Of a stretch of DNA of 64,000 bases, positions 50,446 to 63,316 are shown in pieces. This stretch comes from Camelus bactrianus. Taxonomy: Eukaryota > Chordata > Mammalia > Artiodactyla > Camelidae. Within the stretch, counting starts at the first letter, position 1. Each line of letters starts with the position of its first letter. The notes beneath the pieces were generated by a model. It saw nothing but the letters and a program-made list of their open reading frames with translations. It searched no databases and was not told the DNA's origin. The stretch spans positions 4,067,501 to 4,131,500 of the forward strand of contig NC_133566.1 of assembly GCF_048773025.1 (NCBI RefSeq). Direction: 5' to 3'. A program made the translations under genes and the position numbers.

Positions 50446-51500
50446 GTGCTAGATGAACGAACGTCTCTCCACATGTTCAGTTCTGAGAGATAAGTGTGGG
50501 TGAAAGCCTTCCTTCACCTATCTTGTTGGGAACACAAAGAATCTCTTCAGTTGCCAACTCCAATCCATACATATATATGGGGAGGTACTAGCTCCAACTC
50601 GGTTTTACTGTGAAATCTGCAGGAACTTCAAACCGGCACTAGGAATCAGACTGAGAAACCAGAGTAAAAGTTTCCCCTGCAACACGTTCCTTTGTGCTAG
50701 ATGAACGAACGTCTCTCCATATGCTCGGTTCTGAGAGATAAGTGTGTGTGAAAGCCGTCCTTCACATAGCTTGTTGGGAACACAAAGTTTCTCTTCAGTT
50801 GTAAACTCCACTCCATACATATTATGGGGAGGTACTAGCTCCAACTCGGTTTTACAGTGAAATCTGCAGGAACTTCAAACCGGCACTAGGAAACAGACTG
50901 AGAAAGCAGAGTATAAGTTTCTCCTGCAACCCGTTCCCTTTGTGCTAGATGAAAAACGTCTCTCCACATGCTCGGTTCTGAGAGATAAGTGTGTGTGAAA
51001 GCCTTCCTTCACCTAGCTTGTTGGGAACACAAAGATTCTCTTCAATTGCAAACACCAATCCATACATATATATGAGGAGGTACTAGCTCCAACTCGGTTT
51101 TACAGTGAAAACTGCAGGAACTTCAAACCGGCACTAGGAAACAGACTGAGAAACCAGAGTAAATATTCCTCCTGCAACCCGTTCCCTTTGTGCAAGATGA
51201 ACGAACGTCTCTCCACATGCTCGGTTCTGAGAGATAAGTGTGTGTGAAAGCCGTCCTTCACCTAGCTTGTTGGGAACACAAAGTTTCTCTTCATTTGCAA
51301 ACTCCACTCCATACATATATATGGGGAAGTACTAGCTCAAACTCTGTTTTACAGTGAAAAATGCAGGAACTTCAAACCGGCACTAGGAAACAGACTGAGC
51401 AACAAGAGTAAAGATTTCTCCTGCAACCCGTTCCATTTGTGCTAGATGAACGAACGTCTCTCCACATGCTCAGATCTGAGAGATAAGTGTGTGTGAAAGC
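50446..51500 (+). repeat. Truncated fourth zone-4 unit
   Basis: About four monomers equal to the end of S (38,500-39,550 and 47,700-48,750). Private changes are ACATGTTCAG at 50,476 and GAGAAAGCAGAG near 50,906. The match stops near 51,500, where CTCAGATCTGAG is followed by CCTTCTTTCTCC instead of CCGTCCTTCACC; this is the right edge of the homogenised zone. Confidence 0.8.
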
Positions 51501-51950
51501 CTTCTTTCTCCTAGCTTGATGGGAACACAAAGTTTCTCTTTAGTTGCAAACTCCACTCCATACATATATATGGGAAGGTACTAGCTCCAACTCGGTTTTA
51601 TAGTGAAAACTGCAGGAACTTCAAACCGGCACTAGGAAACAGACTGAGAAACTAGAGTAAAAGTTTCTCCTGCAACCCGTTCCCTTTTTGGTAGATGAAA
51701 GAACGTCTCTCCACATGCTCGGTTCTGAGAGATAAATGTGTGTGAAAGCCGTCTTTCACCTTGCTTGTTGGGAACACAAAGTTTCTCTTCAGTTGCAAAC
51801 TCCACTCCATACATATATATGAGGAGGTACTAGCACCAACTCGGTTTTACAGTGATAAATGCAGGAACTTCAAACCGGCACTAGGAAACAGACTGAGAAA
51901 CCAGAGTAAATGTTTCTCCTGCAAACCGTTCCTTTGTGCTAGATGAACGA
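51501..51950 (+). repeat. Zone-5 block, copy 1 (partner 60,204)
   Basis: CTTGATGGGAAC, GGTAGATGAAAG, GATAAATGTGTGTG and ACTAGCACCAACTCGG recur in order at 60,204-60,653, an 8,703-bp shift (35 monomers). A more diverged relative sits at 54,990-55,440. Confidence 0.75.
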
Positions 51951-54900
51951 ACGTCTCTCCACATGCTCAGTTCTGAGAGATAAGTGTGTGTGAAAGCCTT
52001 CCTTCACCTAGCTTGTTGGGAACACAAAGATTCTCTTCAGTTGCAAACTCCACTCCAAACATATAAATGAGGAGGTACTAGCTCCAACTCTGTTTTACAG
52101 TGAAAACTGCAGGAACTTCAAACCGGCACTAGGAATCAGACTGAGAAATCAGAGTAAAAGTTTCTCCTGCAACACGTTCCCTTTGTGCTAGATGAACCAA
52201 CGTCTCTCCACATGCTCAGTTCTGAGAGATAAATGTGGGTGAAAGCATCCCTTCACCTATCTTGTTGGGAACACAAAGATTCTCTTCATTTGCAAACACC
52301 AATCCATACATATATATGAGGAGGTACTAGCTCCAACTCGCTTTTACAGTGAAAACTGCATGAAATTCAAATCGGCACAAGGAAACAGACTGAGAAACCA
52401 GAGTAAAAGTTTCTCCTGCAACCCCTTCCCTTTGTGCTAGATGAACGAACGTCTCTCCACATGCTCAGTTCTGAGAGATAAGTGTGTGTGAAAGCCGTTC
52501 TTCAACTAGCTTGTTGGGAACACAAAGTTTCTCTTCAGTTGCAAACTCCACTCCACACATATATAAGGGGAGGTACTAGCTCCAACTCGGTTTTACAGTG
52601 AAATCTGCAGGAACTTCAAACCGGCACTAGGAAAGAGACTGAGAAACCAGAGTAAAAGTTTCTCCTGCAACCCGTTCCCTTTTTGCAAGATGAACAAACG
52701 TCTCTCCACCTGCTCAGATCTGAGAGATAAGTGTGTGTGAAAGCCGTCCTTCACCTAGCTTGTTGGGAACACAAAGTTTCTCTTCAGTTGCAAACTCCAC
52801 TCCATACATATATAAGGGGAGGTACTAGCTCCAACTCGGTTTTACAGTGAAATCTGCAGGAACTTCAAACCGGCACTAGGAAAGAGATTGAGAAACCAGA
52901 GTAAAAGTTTCTCCTGCAACCCGTTCCCTTTGTGCTAGATGAACGAACGTCTCTCCACCTTCTCGGTTCTGAAAGATAAGTGTGTGTGAAAGCTGTCCTT
53001 CACCTAACTTTTTGGGAACACAAAGATTCTTTTCAGTTGCAAACCCCAATTCCATACATATATATGGGGAGGTACTAGCTCCAACTCGGTTTTACAGTGA
53101 AAACTGCAGGAACTTCAAACCGGCAATAGGAAACAGACTGAGAAACCAGAGTAAAAGTTTCTCCTGCAATCCGTTCCCTTTGAGCTAGATGAACGAACGT
53201 CTCTCCACTTGCTCATTTCTGAGAGATAAGTGTGTGTGAAAGCCGTACTTCACCTAGCTTGTTGGGAACACAAAGATTCTCTTTAGTTGCAAACTCCACC
53301 CCATACATATATATGTGGAGGTACTAGCTCCAACTCGGTTTTACAGTGAAAACTGCAGGAACTTCAAACCGGCACTAGGAAACAGACTGAGAAACCAGAG
53401 TAAATGTTTCTCCTGCTACCCGTTCCCTTTGTGCTAGATGAAAGAACGTCTCTCCACATGCTCGGTTCTGAGAGATAAGTGTGTGTGAAAGCCGTCCTTC
53501 ACCTAGCTTGTTGGGAACACAAAGTTTCTCTTCAGTTGCAAACTCCACTCCATACATATATAAGGGGAGGTACTAGCTCCAACTCGGTTTTACAGTGAAA
53601 TCTGCAGGAACTTCAAACCGGAACTAGGAAACAGGCTGAGAAACCAGAGTAAAATTTTCTCCTGCAACCCGTTCCCTTTGAGCTAGATGAACGAACGTCT
53701 CGCCACTTGCTCATTTCTGAGAGATAAGTGTGTGTGAATGCCGTACTTCACCTAGCTTGTTGGGAACACAAAGTTTCTCTTTAGTTGCAAACTCCACTCC
53801 ATACATATATATGGGGAGGTTCTAGCTCCAACTCGGTTTTACAGTGAAAATTGCCTTAAATTCAAACCGGCTCTAGGAAACAGACTGAGAAACCAGAGTA
53901 AAAGTTTCTCCTGCAACCCGTTCCCTTTGTGCTAGATGAACGAACGACTCTCCACATGCTCGTTTCTGAGAGATAAGTGTGTGTGAAAGCCGTCCTTCAC
54001 ATAGCTTGTTGGGAACACAAAGTTTCTCTTCAGTAGTAAACTCCACTCCATACATATTATGGGGTGGTACTAGCTCCAACTCGGTTTTACAGTGAAAACT
54101 GCAGGAACTTCAAACCGGCACTAGGAAACAGACTGAGAAACCAGAGTAAAAGTTTCTCCTGCAACACGTTCCCTTTGTGCTAGATGAAAGAACGTCTCTC
54201 CACATGCTCGGTTCTGAGAGATAAGTGTGTGTGAAAGCCGTCCTTCAACTAGCTTGTTGGGAACAAAAAGTTTCTCTTCAGTTGCAAACCCCACTCCATA
54301 CATATATATGGGGAGGTACTAGCTCCAACTCGGTTTTACAGTGATAAATGCAGGAACTTCAAACCGGCACTAGGAAACAGACTGAGAAACCAGAGTAAAT
54401 ATTCCTCCTGCAACCCGTTCCCTTTTTGCAAGGTGAACGAACGTCTCTCCACCTGCTCGGTTCTGAGAGATAATTGTGTGTGAAAGCCGTCCTTCACCTA
54501 GCTTGTTGGGAACACAAAGTTTCTCTTCAGTTGCAAACTCCACTCCATACATATATATGGGGAAATACTAGCTCAAACTCGGTTTTACAGTGAAAAATGC
54601 AGGAACTTCAAACCGGCACTAGGAAACAGACTGAGCAACCAGAGTAAAGATTTCTCCTGCAACCCGTTCCATTTGTGCTAGATGAACGAACGTCTCTCCA
54701 CATGCTCAGATCTGAGAGATAAGTGTGTGTGAAAGCCGTCCTTCACCTAGCTTGTTGGGAACACAAAGTTTCTCTTCAGTTGCAAACTCCACTCCACACA
54801 TATATAAGGGGAGGTACTAGCGCCAACTCGGTTTTACAGTGAAATCTGCAGGAACTTCAAACCGGCACTAGGAAAGAGACTGAGAAACCAGAGTAAAAGT

Positions 54901-56899
54901 TTCTCCTGCAACCCGTTCCCTTTGTGCTAGATGAACGAACGTCTCTCCACATGCTCGGTTCTGAGAGATAAGTGTGTGTGAAAGCCTTCTTTCTCCTAGC
55001 TTGTTGGGAACACAAAGTTTCTCTTTAGTTGCAAACTCCACTCCATACATATATATGGGGTGGTACTAGCTCCAACTCGGTTTTACAGTGAAAACTGCAG
55101 GAACTTCAAACCGGCACTAGGAAACAGACTGAGAAACCAGAGTAAAAGTTTCTCCTGCAACCCGTTCCCTTTGTGCTAGATGAAAGAACGTCTCTCCACA
55201 TGCTCGGTTCTGAGAGATAAGTGTGTGTGAAACCGTCCTTCACCATGCTTGTTGGGAACACAAAGTTTCTCTTCAGTTGCAAACCCCACTCCATACATAT
55301 ATATGAGGAGGTACTAGCACCAACTCGGTTTTACTGTGATAAATGCAGGAACTTCAAACTGGCACTAGGAAACAGACTGAGAAACCAGAGTAAATGATTC
55401 TCCTGCAAACCGTTCCTTTGTGCTAGATGAACGAACGTCTCACCACAAGCTCAGTTCTGAGAGATAAGTGTGTGTGAAAGCCTTCCTTCACCTAGCTTGT
55501 TGGGAACACAAAGATTCTCTTCAGTTGCAAACTTCACTCCAAACATATAAATGAGGAGGTACTAGCTCCAACTCGGTTTTACAGTGAAAACTGCAGGAAA
55601 TTCAAACCGGCACTAGGGATCAGACTGAGAAATCAGAGTAAAAGTTTCTCCTGCATCACGTTCCCTTTGTGCTAGATGAACGAACGTCTCTCCACATGCT
55701 CAGTTCTGAGAGATAAGTGTGGGTGAAAGCATCCCTTCACCTATCTTGTTGGGAACACAAAGATTCTCTTCAGTTGCAAACCCCAATCCATACATATATA
55801 TGAGGAGGTACTAGCTCCAACTCGCTTTTAAAGTGAAAACTGCATGAAATTCAAATCGGCACTAGGAAACAGACTGAGAAACCAGAGTAAAAGTTTCTCC
55901 TGCAACCCCTTCCCTTTGTGCTAGATGAACGAAGTCTCTCCACATGCTCAGTTCTGAGAGATAAGTGTGTGTGAAAGCCGTACTTCACCTAGCTTGTTGG
56001 GAACACAAAGTTTCTCTTCAGTTGCAAACTCCACTCCATACATATATATGGGGAGGTACTAGCTCCAACTCGGTTTTACAGTGAAATCTGCAGGAACTTC
56101 AAACCGGCACTAGGAAAGAGACTGAGAAACCAGAGTTAAAGTTTCTCCTGCAACACGTTCCCTTTGTGCTAGATGAACGAACGTCTCTCCATATGCTCGG
56201 TTCTGAGAGATAAGTGTGTGTGAAAGCCGTCCTACGCCTAGCTTGTTGGGAACACAAAGTTTCTCTTCAATTGCAAACTCCAATCCATACATATATATGA
56301 GGAGATACTAGCTCCAACTCGGTTTTACAGTGAAAACTGCAGGAACTTCAAACCGGCACTAGGAAACAGACTGAGAATCCAGAGTAAAGTTTCTCCTGCA
56401 AACCGTTCCCTTTGTGCTAGATGAACGAACGTCTCTCCACATGCTCAGTTCTGAGAGAAAACTGTGTGTGAAAGCCGTACTTCACCTAGCTTGTTGGGAA
56501 CACAAAGTTTCTCTTCAATTGCAAACTCCACTCCATACATATATATGGGGAGGTACTAGCTCCAACTCGGTTTTACAGTGAAAACTGCAGGAAATTCAAA
56601 CCGTCACTAGGAAACAGACTGAGAAACCAGAGTAAACGTTTGTCCTGCAACACGTTCCCTTTGTGCTAGATGAACGAACGTCTCTCCATATGCTCGGTTC
56701 TGAGAGATAAGTGTGTGTGAAAGCCGTCCTTCAGCTAGCTTGTTGGGAACACAAAGTTTCTTTTCAGTTGCAAACTCCACTCCATACATATATATGGGGA
56801 GGTACAAGCTCCAACTCGGTTTTACAGTGAAAACTGCAGGAACTTCAAACCGGCACTAGGAAACAAACTGAGAAACCAGAGTAAATGTTTCTCCTGCAA
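51951..56899 (+). repeat. Mixed, older zone-5 monomers
   Basis: About 20 monomers of many classes. 51,951-52,490 and 55,440-55,970 share CATATAAATGAGG, AAAGCATCCCTTC and GCATGAAATTC at a 14-monomer shift. 54,370-55,440 resembles 59,588-60,650 at a 5,218-bp shift (21 monomers). Several monomers carry CATATATAAG. 52,670-53,330 is an M-N segment repeated at 56,900. Divergence is higher than in zone 4. No gene or insertion. Confidence 0.7.
52670..53330 (+). repeat. M-N segment, zone 5, copy 1
   Basis: It opens with TTTTTGCAAGATGAAC and CACCTGCTCAGATCTG, followed by the M mark at 52,969 and an N-type monomer. This is the first M-N doublet after a gap of 30 kb. The same series recurs 17 monomers downstream. 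Confidence 0.75.
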
Positions 56900-57560
56900 C
56901 CCGTTCCCTTTTTGCAAGATGAACGAACGTCTCTCCACCTGCTCAGATCTGAGAGATAAGTGTGTGTGAAAGCCGTCCTTCACCTAACTTGTTGGGAACA
57001 CAAAGTTTCTCTTCAGTTGCAAACTCCACTCCATACATATATAAGGGGAGGTACTAGCTCCAACTCGGTTTTACAGTGAAATCTGCAGGAACTTCAAACC
57101 GGCACTAGGAAAGAGATTGAGAAACCAGAGTAAAAGTTTCTCCTGCAACCCGTTCCCTTTGTGCTAGATGAACGAACGTCTCTCCACCTGCTCGTTTCTG
57201 AAAGATAAATGTGTGTGAAAGCCGTCCTTCACCTAACTTTTTGGGAACACAAAGATTTTTTCAGTTGCAAACCCCACTCCATACATATATATGGGGAGGT
57301 ACTAGCTCCAACTCGGTTTTACAGTGAAAACTGCAGGAACTTCAAACCGGCACTAGGAAAGAGACTGAGAAACCAGAGTAAAAGTTTCTCCTGCAATCCG
57401 TTCCCTTTGAGCTAGATGAACGAACGTCTCTCCACTTGCTCATTTCTGAGAGATAAGTGTGTGTGAAAGCCGTACTTCACCTAGCTTGTTGGGAACACAA
57501 AGATTCTCTTTAGTTGCAAACTCCACCCCATACATATATATGGGTAGGTACTAGCTCCAA
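56900..57560 (+). repeat. M-N segment, zone 5, copy 2
   Basis: Partner of 52,670-53,330 (4,227-4,229-bp shift). Part of it recurs again at 61,640-62,040 with the same AAAGATTTTTTCA and GATAAATGTGTG changes, and begins once more at about 63,830, running off the window. Confidence 0.75.
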
Positions 57561-57849
57561 CTCGGTTTTACAGTGAAAACTGCAGGAATTTCAAACCGGC
57601 ACTAGGAAACAGACTGAGAAACCAGAGTAAAAGTTTCTCCTGCAACCCGTTCAATTTGTGCTAGATGAAAGAAAGTCTCTCCACATGCTCAGTTCTGAGA
57701 GATAAGTGTGTGTGAAAGCCGTCCTTCACATAGCTTGTTGGGAACACAAAGTTTCTCATCAGTTGTAAACTCCACTCCATACATATTATGGGGAGGTACT
57801 AGCTCCAACTCGGTTTTACAGTGAAAACTGCAGGAACTTCAAACCGGCA

Positions 57850-59935
57850 CTAGGAAACAGACTGAGAAACCAGAGTAAAAGTTTCTACTGCAACCCGTTC
57901 CCTTTGTGCTAGATGAAAGAACGTCTCTCCATATGCTCGATTCTGAGAGATAAGTGTGTGTGAAAGCCGTAATTCACCTAGCTTGTTGGGAAAACAAAGT
58001 TTCTCTTCAGTTGCAAACTCCACTCCATACATATATAAGGGGAGGTACTAGCTCCAACTCGGTTTTACAGTGAAAATTGCAGGAACTTCAAACTGGCACA
58101 TGGAAACAGACTGAGAAACCAGAGTAAAAGTTTCTCCTGCAACCCGTTCAATTTGCTAGATGAACGAACGTCTATCCACATGCTCATTTCTGAGAGATAA
58201 GTGTGTGTGAAAGCCGTCCTTCACCTAGCTTGTTGGGAACACAAAGTTTCTTTTTAGTTGAAAACTCCACTCCATACATATATATGGGAATGTTCTAGCT
58301 CCAACTCGGTTTTATAGTGAAAACGGCAGGAACTTCAAACCGGCACTAGGAAACAGACTGAGAAACCAGAGTAAAAGTTTCTCCTGCAACCAGTTCCCTT
58401 TGTGCTAGATGAACGAACGTCTCTCCACATGCTCAGTTCTGAGAGATAAGTGTGGGTGAAAGCCTCCCTTCACCTATCTTGTTGGGAACAGAAAGATTCT
58501 CTTCAGTTGCAAACTCCAATCCATACATATATATGAGGAGGTACAAGCTCCAACACGGTTTTACAGTGAAAACTGCAGGAACTTCAAATCGGCACTAGGA
58601 AACAGACTGAGAAACCAGAGTAAATGTTTCACCTGCAACCCGTTCCCTTTGTGCTAGATGAACGAACGTCTCTCCACATGCTCAGTTCTGAGAGATAAGT
58701 GTGTGTGAAAGCCGTACTTCACTTAGCTAGTTGGGAACACAAAGTTTCTCTTCAGTTGCAAACACCACTCCATACATATATATGGGGAGGTACTAGCTCC
58801 AACTCGGTTTTACAGTGAAATCTGCAGGAACTTCAAACCGGCACTAGGAAAGAGACTGAGAAACCAGAGTAAAAGTTTCTCCTGCAACTCGTTCCCTTTG
58901 TGCTAGATGAACGAACGTCTCTCCACATGCTCAGTTCTGAGAGATAAGTGTGGGTGAAAGCCTTCCTTCACCTATCTTGTTGGGAACACAAAGAATCTCT
59001 TCAGTTGCCAACTCCAATCCATACATATATATGGGGAGGTACTAGCTCCAACTCGGTTTTACTGTGAAATCTGCAGGAACTTCAAACCGGCACTATGAAT
59101 CAGACTGAGAAACCAGAGTAAAAGTTTCCCCTGCAACACGTTCCTTTGTGCTAGATGAACGAACGTCTCTCCATATGCTCGGTTCTGAGAGATAAGTGTG
59201 TGTGAAAGCCGTCCTTCACATAGCTTGTTGGGAACACAAAGTTTCTCTTCAGTTGTAAACTCCACTCCATACATATTATGGGGAGGTACTAGCTCCAACT
59301 CGGTTTTACAGTGAAATCTGCAGGAACTTCAAACCGGCACTAGGAAACAGACTGAGAAACCAGAGTATAAGTTTCTCCTGCAACCCGTTCCCTTTGTGCT
59401 AGATGAAAAACGTCTCTCCACATGCTCGGTTCTGAGAGATAAGTGTGTGTGAAAGCCTTCCTTCACCTAGCTTGTTGGGAACACAAAGATTCTCTTCAAT
59501 TGCAAACACCAATCCATACATATATATGAGGAGGTACTAGCTCCAACTCGGTTTTACAGTGAAAACTGCAGGAACTTCAAACCGGCACTAGGAAACAGAC
59601 TGAGAAACCAGAGTAAATATTCCTCCTGCAACCCGTTCCCTTTTTGCAAGATGAACGAACGTCTCTCCACATGCTCGGTTCTGAGAGATAAGTGTGTGTG
59701 AAAGCCGTCCTTCACCTAGCTTGTTGGGAACACAAAGTTTCTCTTCATTTGCAAACTCCACTCCATACATATATATGGGGAAGTACTAGCTCAAACTCTG
59801 TTTTACAGTGAAAAATGCAGGAAATTCAAACCGGCACTAGGAAACAGACTGAGCAACAAGAGTAAAGATTTCTCCTGCAACCCGTTCCATTTGTGCTAGA
59901 TGAACGAACGTCTCTCCACATGCTCAGATCTGAGA
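57850..59935 (+). repeat. Zone-3 tail joined to a copy of 7-mer S
   Basis: 57,850-58,190 matches the end of zone-3 unit 3 (CGTAATTCACC, GGGAAAACAAAG, GTCTATCCACATG, CCCGTTCAATTT). 58,190-59,935 is a copy of S very close to 47,000-48,740. Differences include GTACAAGCTCC for GTACATGCTCC, CACTATGAATC for CACTAGGAATC, and TTTTTGCAAG for TTTGTGCAAG. The same join is seen at about 35,128 in more diverged form. Confidence 0.8.
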
Positions 59936-60203
59936 GATAAGTGTGTGTGAAAGCCGTCCTTCACCTAGCTTGTTGGGAACACAAAGATTCTCTTCAGTTG
60001 CAAACTCCACTCCACACATATATAAGGGGAGGTACTAGCTCCAACTCGGTTTTACAGTGAAATCTGCAGGAACTTCAAACCGGCACTAGGAAAGAGACTG
60101 AGAAACCAGAGTAAAAGTTTTTCCTGCAACCCGTTCCCTTTGTGCTAGATGAACGAACGTCTCTCCACATGCTCGGTTCTGAGAGATAAGTGTGTGTGAA
60201 AGC

Positions 60204-60653
60204 CTTCTTTCTCCTAACTTGATGGGAACACAAAGTTTCTCTTTAGTTGCAAACTCCACTCCATACATATATATGGGGAGGTACTAGCTCCAACTCGGTT
60301 TTACAGTGAAAACTGCAGGAACTTCAAACCGGCACTAGGAAACAGACTGAGAAACTAGAGTAAAAGTTTCTCCTGCAACCCGTTCCCTTTGTGGTAGATG
60401 AAAGAACGTCTCTCCACATGCTCGGTTCTGAGAGATAAATGTGTGTGAAAGCCGTCTTTCACCTTGCTTGTTGGGAACACAAAGTTTCTCTTCAGTTGCA
60501 AACTCCACTCCATACATATATATGAGGAGGTACTAGCACCAACTCGGTTTTACAGTGATAAATGCAGGAACTTCAAACCGGCACTAGGAAACAGACTGAG
60601 AAACCAGAGTAAATGTTTCTCCTGCAAACCGTTCCTTTGTGCTAGATGAACGA
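60204..60653 (+). repeat. Zone-5 block, copy 2
   Basis: Partner of 51,501-51,950. It is preceded by a CATATATAAG monomer (about 60,021) instead of the S end that precedes copy 1, so the join to S differs between the two. Confidence 0.75.
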
Positions 60654-60699
60654 ACGTCTCTCCACATGCTCAGTTCTGAGAGATAAGTGTGTGTGAAAG

Positions 60700-61575
60700 C
60701 CGTCCTTCACATAGCTTGTTGGGAACACAAAGTTTCTCATCAGTTGTAAACTCCACTCCATACATATTATGGGGAGGTACTAGCTCCAACTCGGTTTTAC
60801 AGTGAAAACTGCAGGAACTTCAAACCGGCACTAGGAAACAGACTGAGAAACCAGAGTACAAGTTTCTACTGCAACCCGTTCCCTTTGTGCTAGATGAAAG
60901 AACGTCTCTCCACATGCTCGGTTCTGAGAGATAAGTGTGTGTGAAAGCCTTCCTTCACCTAGCTTGTTGGGAACACAAAGATTCTCTTCAGTTGCAAACT
61001 CCACTCCATACATATCTATGAGGAGGTACTAGCTCCAACTCGGTTTTACAGTGAAAACTGCAGGAACTTCAATCTGGCACTAGGAATCAGAATGAGAAAT
61101 CAGAGTAAAAGTTTCTCCTGCAACACGTTCCCTTTTTGCTAGATGAACGAACGTCTATCCACATGCTCAGTTCTTAGAGATAAGTGTGGGTGAAAGCCTC
61201 CCTTCACCTTTCTTGTTGGGAACACAAAGATTCTCTTCAGTTGCAAACTCCAATCCATACATATATATGAGGAGGTACAAGCTCCAACTCGGATTTACAG
61301 TGAAAACTGCAGGAACTTCAAATCGGCACTAGGAAACAGACTGAGAAACCAGAGTAAATGTTTCTCCTGCAAACCGTTCCCTTTGTGCTAGATGAACGAA
61401 CGTCTCTCCACATGCTCAGTTCTGAGAGATAAGTGTGTGTGAAAGCCGTACTTCACTTAGCTTGTTGGGAACACAAAGTTTCTCTTCAGTTGCAAACTCC
61501 ACCCCATACATATGTATGGGGAGGTACTAGCTCCAACTCGGTTTTACAGTGTAATCTGCAGGAACTTCAAACCGG
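60700..61575 (+). repeat. 7-monomer-shift duplication, copy 1
   Basis: Marks TTTCTCATCAGTTG, GGAATCAGAATGAG, GTTCTTAGAGATAAG, CACCTTTCTTG, CTCGGATTTACAG and AGTGTAATCTGC all recur 1,741 bp downstream in the same order. The first mark is also at about 57,757. Confidence 0.85.
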
Positions 61576-62440
61576 CACTAGGAATCAGACTGAGAAATCA
61601 GAGTAAAAGTTTCTCCTGCAACCCGTTCCCTTTGTGCTAGATGAACGAACGTCTCTCCACCTGCTCGTTTCTGAAAGATAAATGTGTGTGAAAGCCGTCC
61701 TTCACCTAACTTTTTGGGAACACAAAGATTTTTTCATTTGCAAACCCCACTCCATACATATATATGGGGAGGTACTAGCTCCAACTCGGTTTTACAGTGA
61801 AAACTGCAGGAACTTCAAACCGGCACTAGGAAACAGACTGAGAAACCAGAGTAAAAGTTTCTCCTGCAATCCGTTCCCTTTGAGCTAGATGAACGAACGT
61901 CTCTCCACTTGCTCATTTCTGAGAGATAAGTGTGTGTGAAAGCCGTACTTCACCTAGCTTGTTGGGAACACAAAGATTCTCTTTAGTTGCAAACTCCACC
62001 CCATACATATATATGGGTAGGTACTAGCTCCAACTCGGTTTTACAGTGAAAACTGCAGGAACTTCAAACCGGCACTAGGAAACAGACTGAGAAACCAGAG
62101 TAAAAGTTTCTCCTGCAACCCGTTCAATTTGTGCTAGATGAACGAAAGTCTCTCCACATGCTCAGTTCTGAGAGATAATTGTGTGTGAAAGCCGTCCTTC
62201 ACCTAGCTTGTTGGGAACACAAAGTTTCTTTTTAGTTGCAAAATCCACTCCATACATATATATGGGGAGGTTCTAGCTCCAACTCGGTTTTACAGTGAAA
62301 ACTGCCGGAACATCAAACCGGCTCTAAGAAACAGACTGAGAATCCAGAGTAAAAGTTTCTCCTGCAACTCGTTCCCTTTGTGCTAGATGAACGAACGACT
62401 CTCCACATGCTCGGTTCTGAGAGATAAGTGTGTGTGAAAG

Positions 62441-63316
62441 CCGTCCTTCACATAGCTTGTTGGGAACACAAAGTTTCTCATCAGTTGTAAACTCCACTCC
62501 ATACATATTATGGGGAGGTACTAGCTCCAACTCGGTTTTACAGTGAAAACTGCAGGAACTTCAAACCGGCACTAGGAAACAGACTGAGAAACCAGAGTAC
62601 AAGTTTCTCGTGCAACCCGTTCCCTTTGTGCTAGATGAAAGAACGTCTCTCCACATGCTCGGTTCTGAGAGATAAGTGTGTGTGAAAGCCTTCCTTTACC
62701 TAGCTTGTTGGGAACACAAAGATTCTCTTCAGTTGCAAACTCCACTCCATACATATCTATGAGGAGGTACTAGCTCCAACTCGGTTTTACAGTGAAAACT
62801 GCAGGAACTTCAAACTGGCACTAGGAATCAGAATGAGAAATCAGAGTAAAAGTTTCTCCTGCAACACGTTCCCTTTTTGCTAGATGAACGAACGTCTCTC
62901 CACATGCTCAGTTCTTAGAGATAAGTGTGGGTGAAAGCCTCCCTTCACCTTTCTTGTTGGGAACACAAAGATTCTTTTCAGTTGCAAACTCCAATCCATA
63001 CATATATATGAGGAGGTACAAGCTCCAACTCGGATTTACAGTGAAAACTGCAGGAACTTCAAATCGGCACTAGGAAACAGACTGAGAAACCAGAGTAAAT
63101 GTTTCTCCTGCAACCCGTTCCCTTTGTGCTAGATGAACGAACGTCTCTCCACATGCTCAGTTCTGAGAGATAAGTGTGTGTGAAAGCCGTACTTCACTTA
63201 GCTTGTTGGGAACACAAAGTTTCTCTTCAGTTGCAAACTCCACCCCATACATATATATGGGGAGGTACTAGCTCCAACTCGGTTTTACAGTGTAATCTGC
63301 AGGAACTTCAAACCGG
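62441..63316 (+). repeat. 7-monomer-shift duplication, copy 2
   Basis: Partner of 60,700-61,575. It is preceded at about 62,304 by the only GCCGG dyad seen right of 24 kb, in a monomer reading GGCTCTAAGAAAC. Confidence 0.85.
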
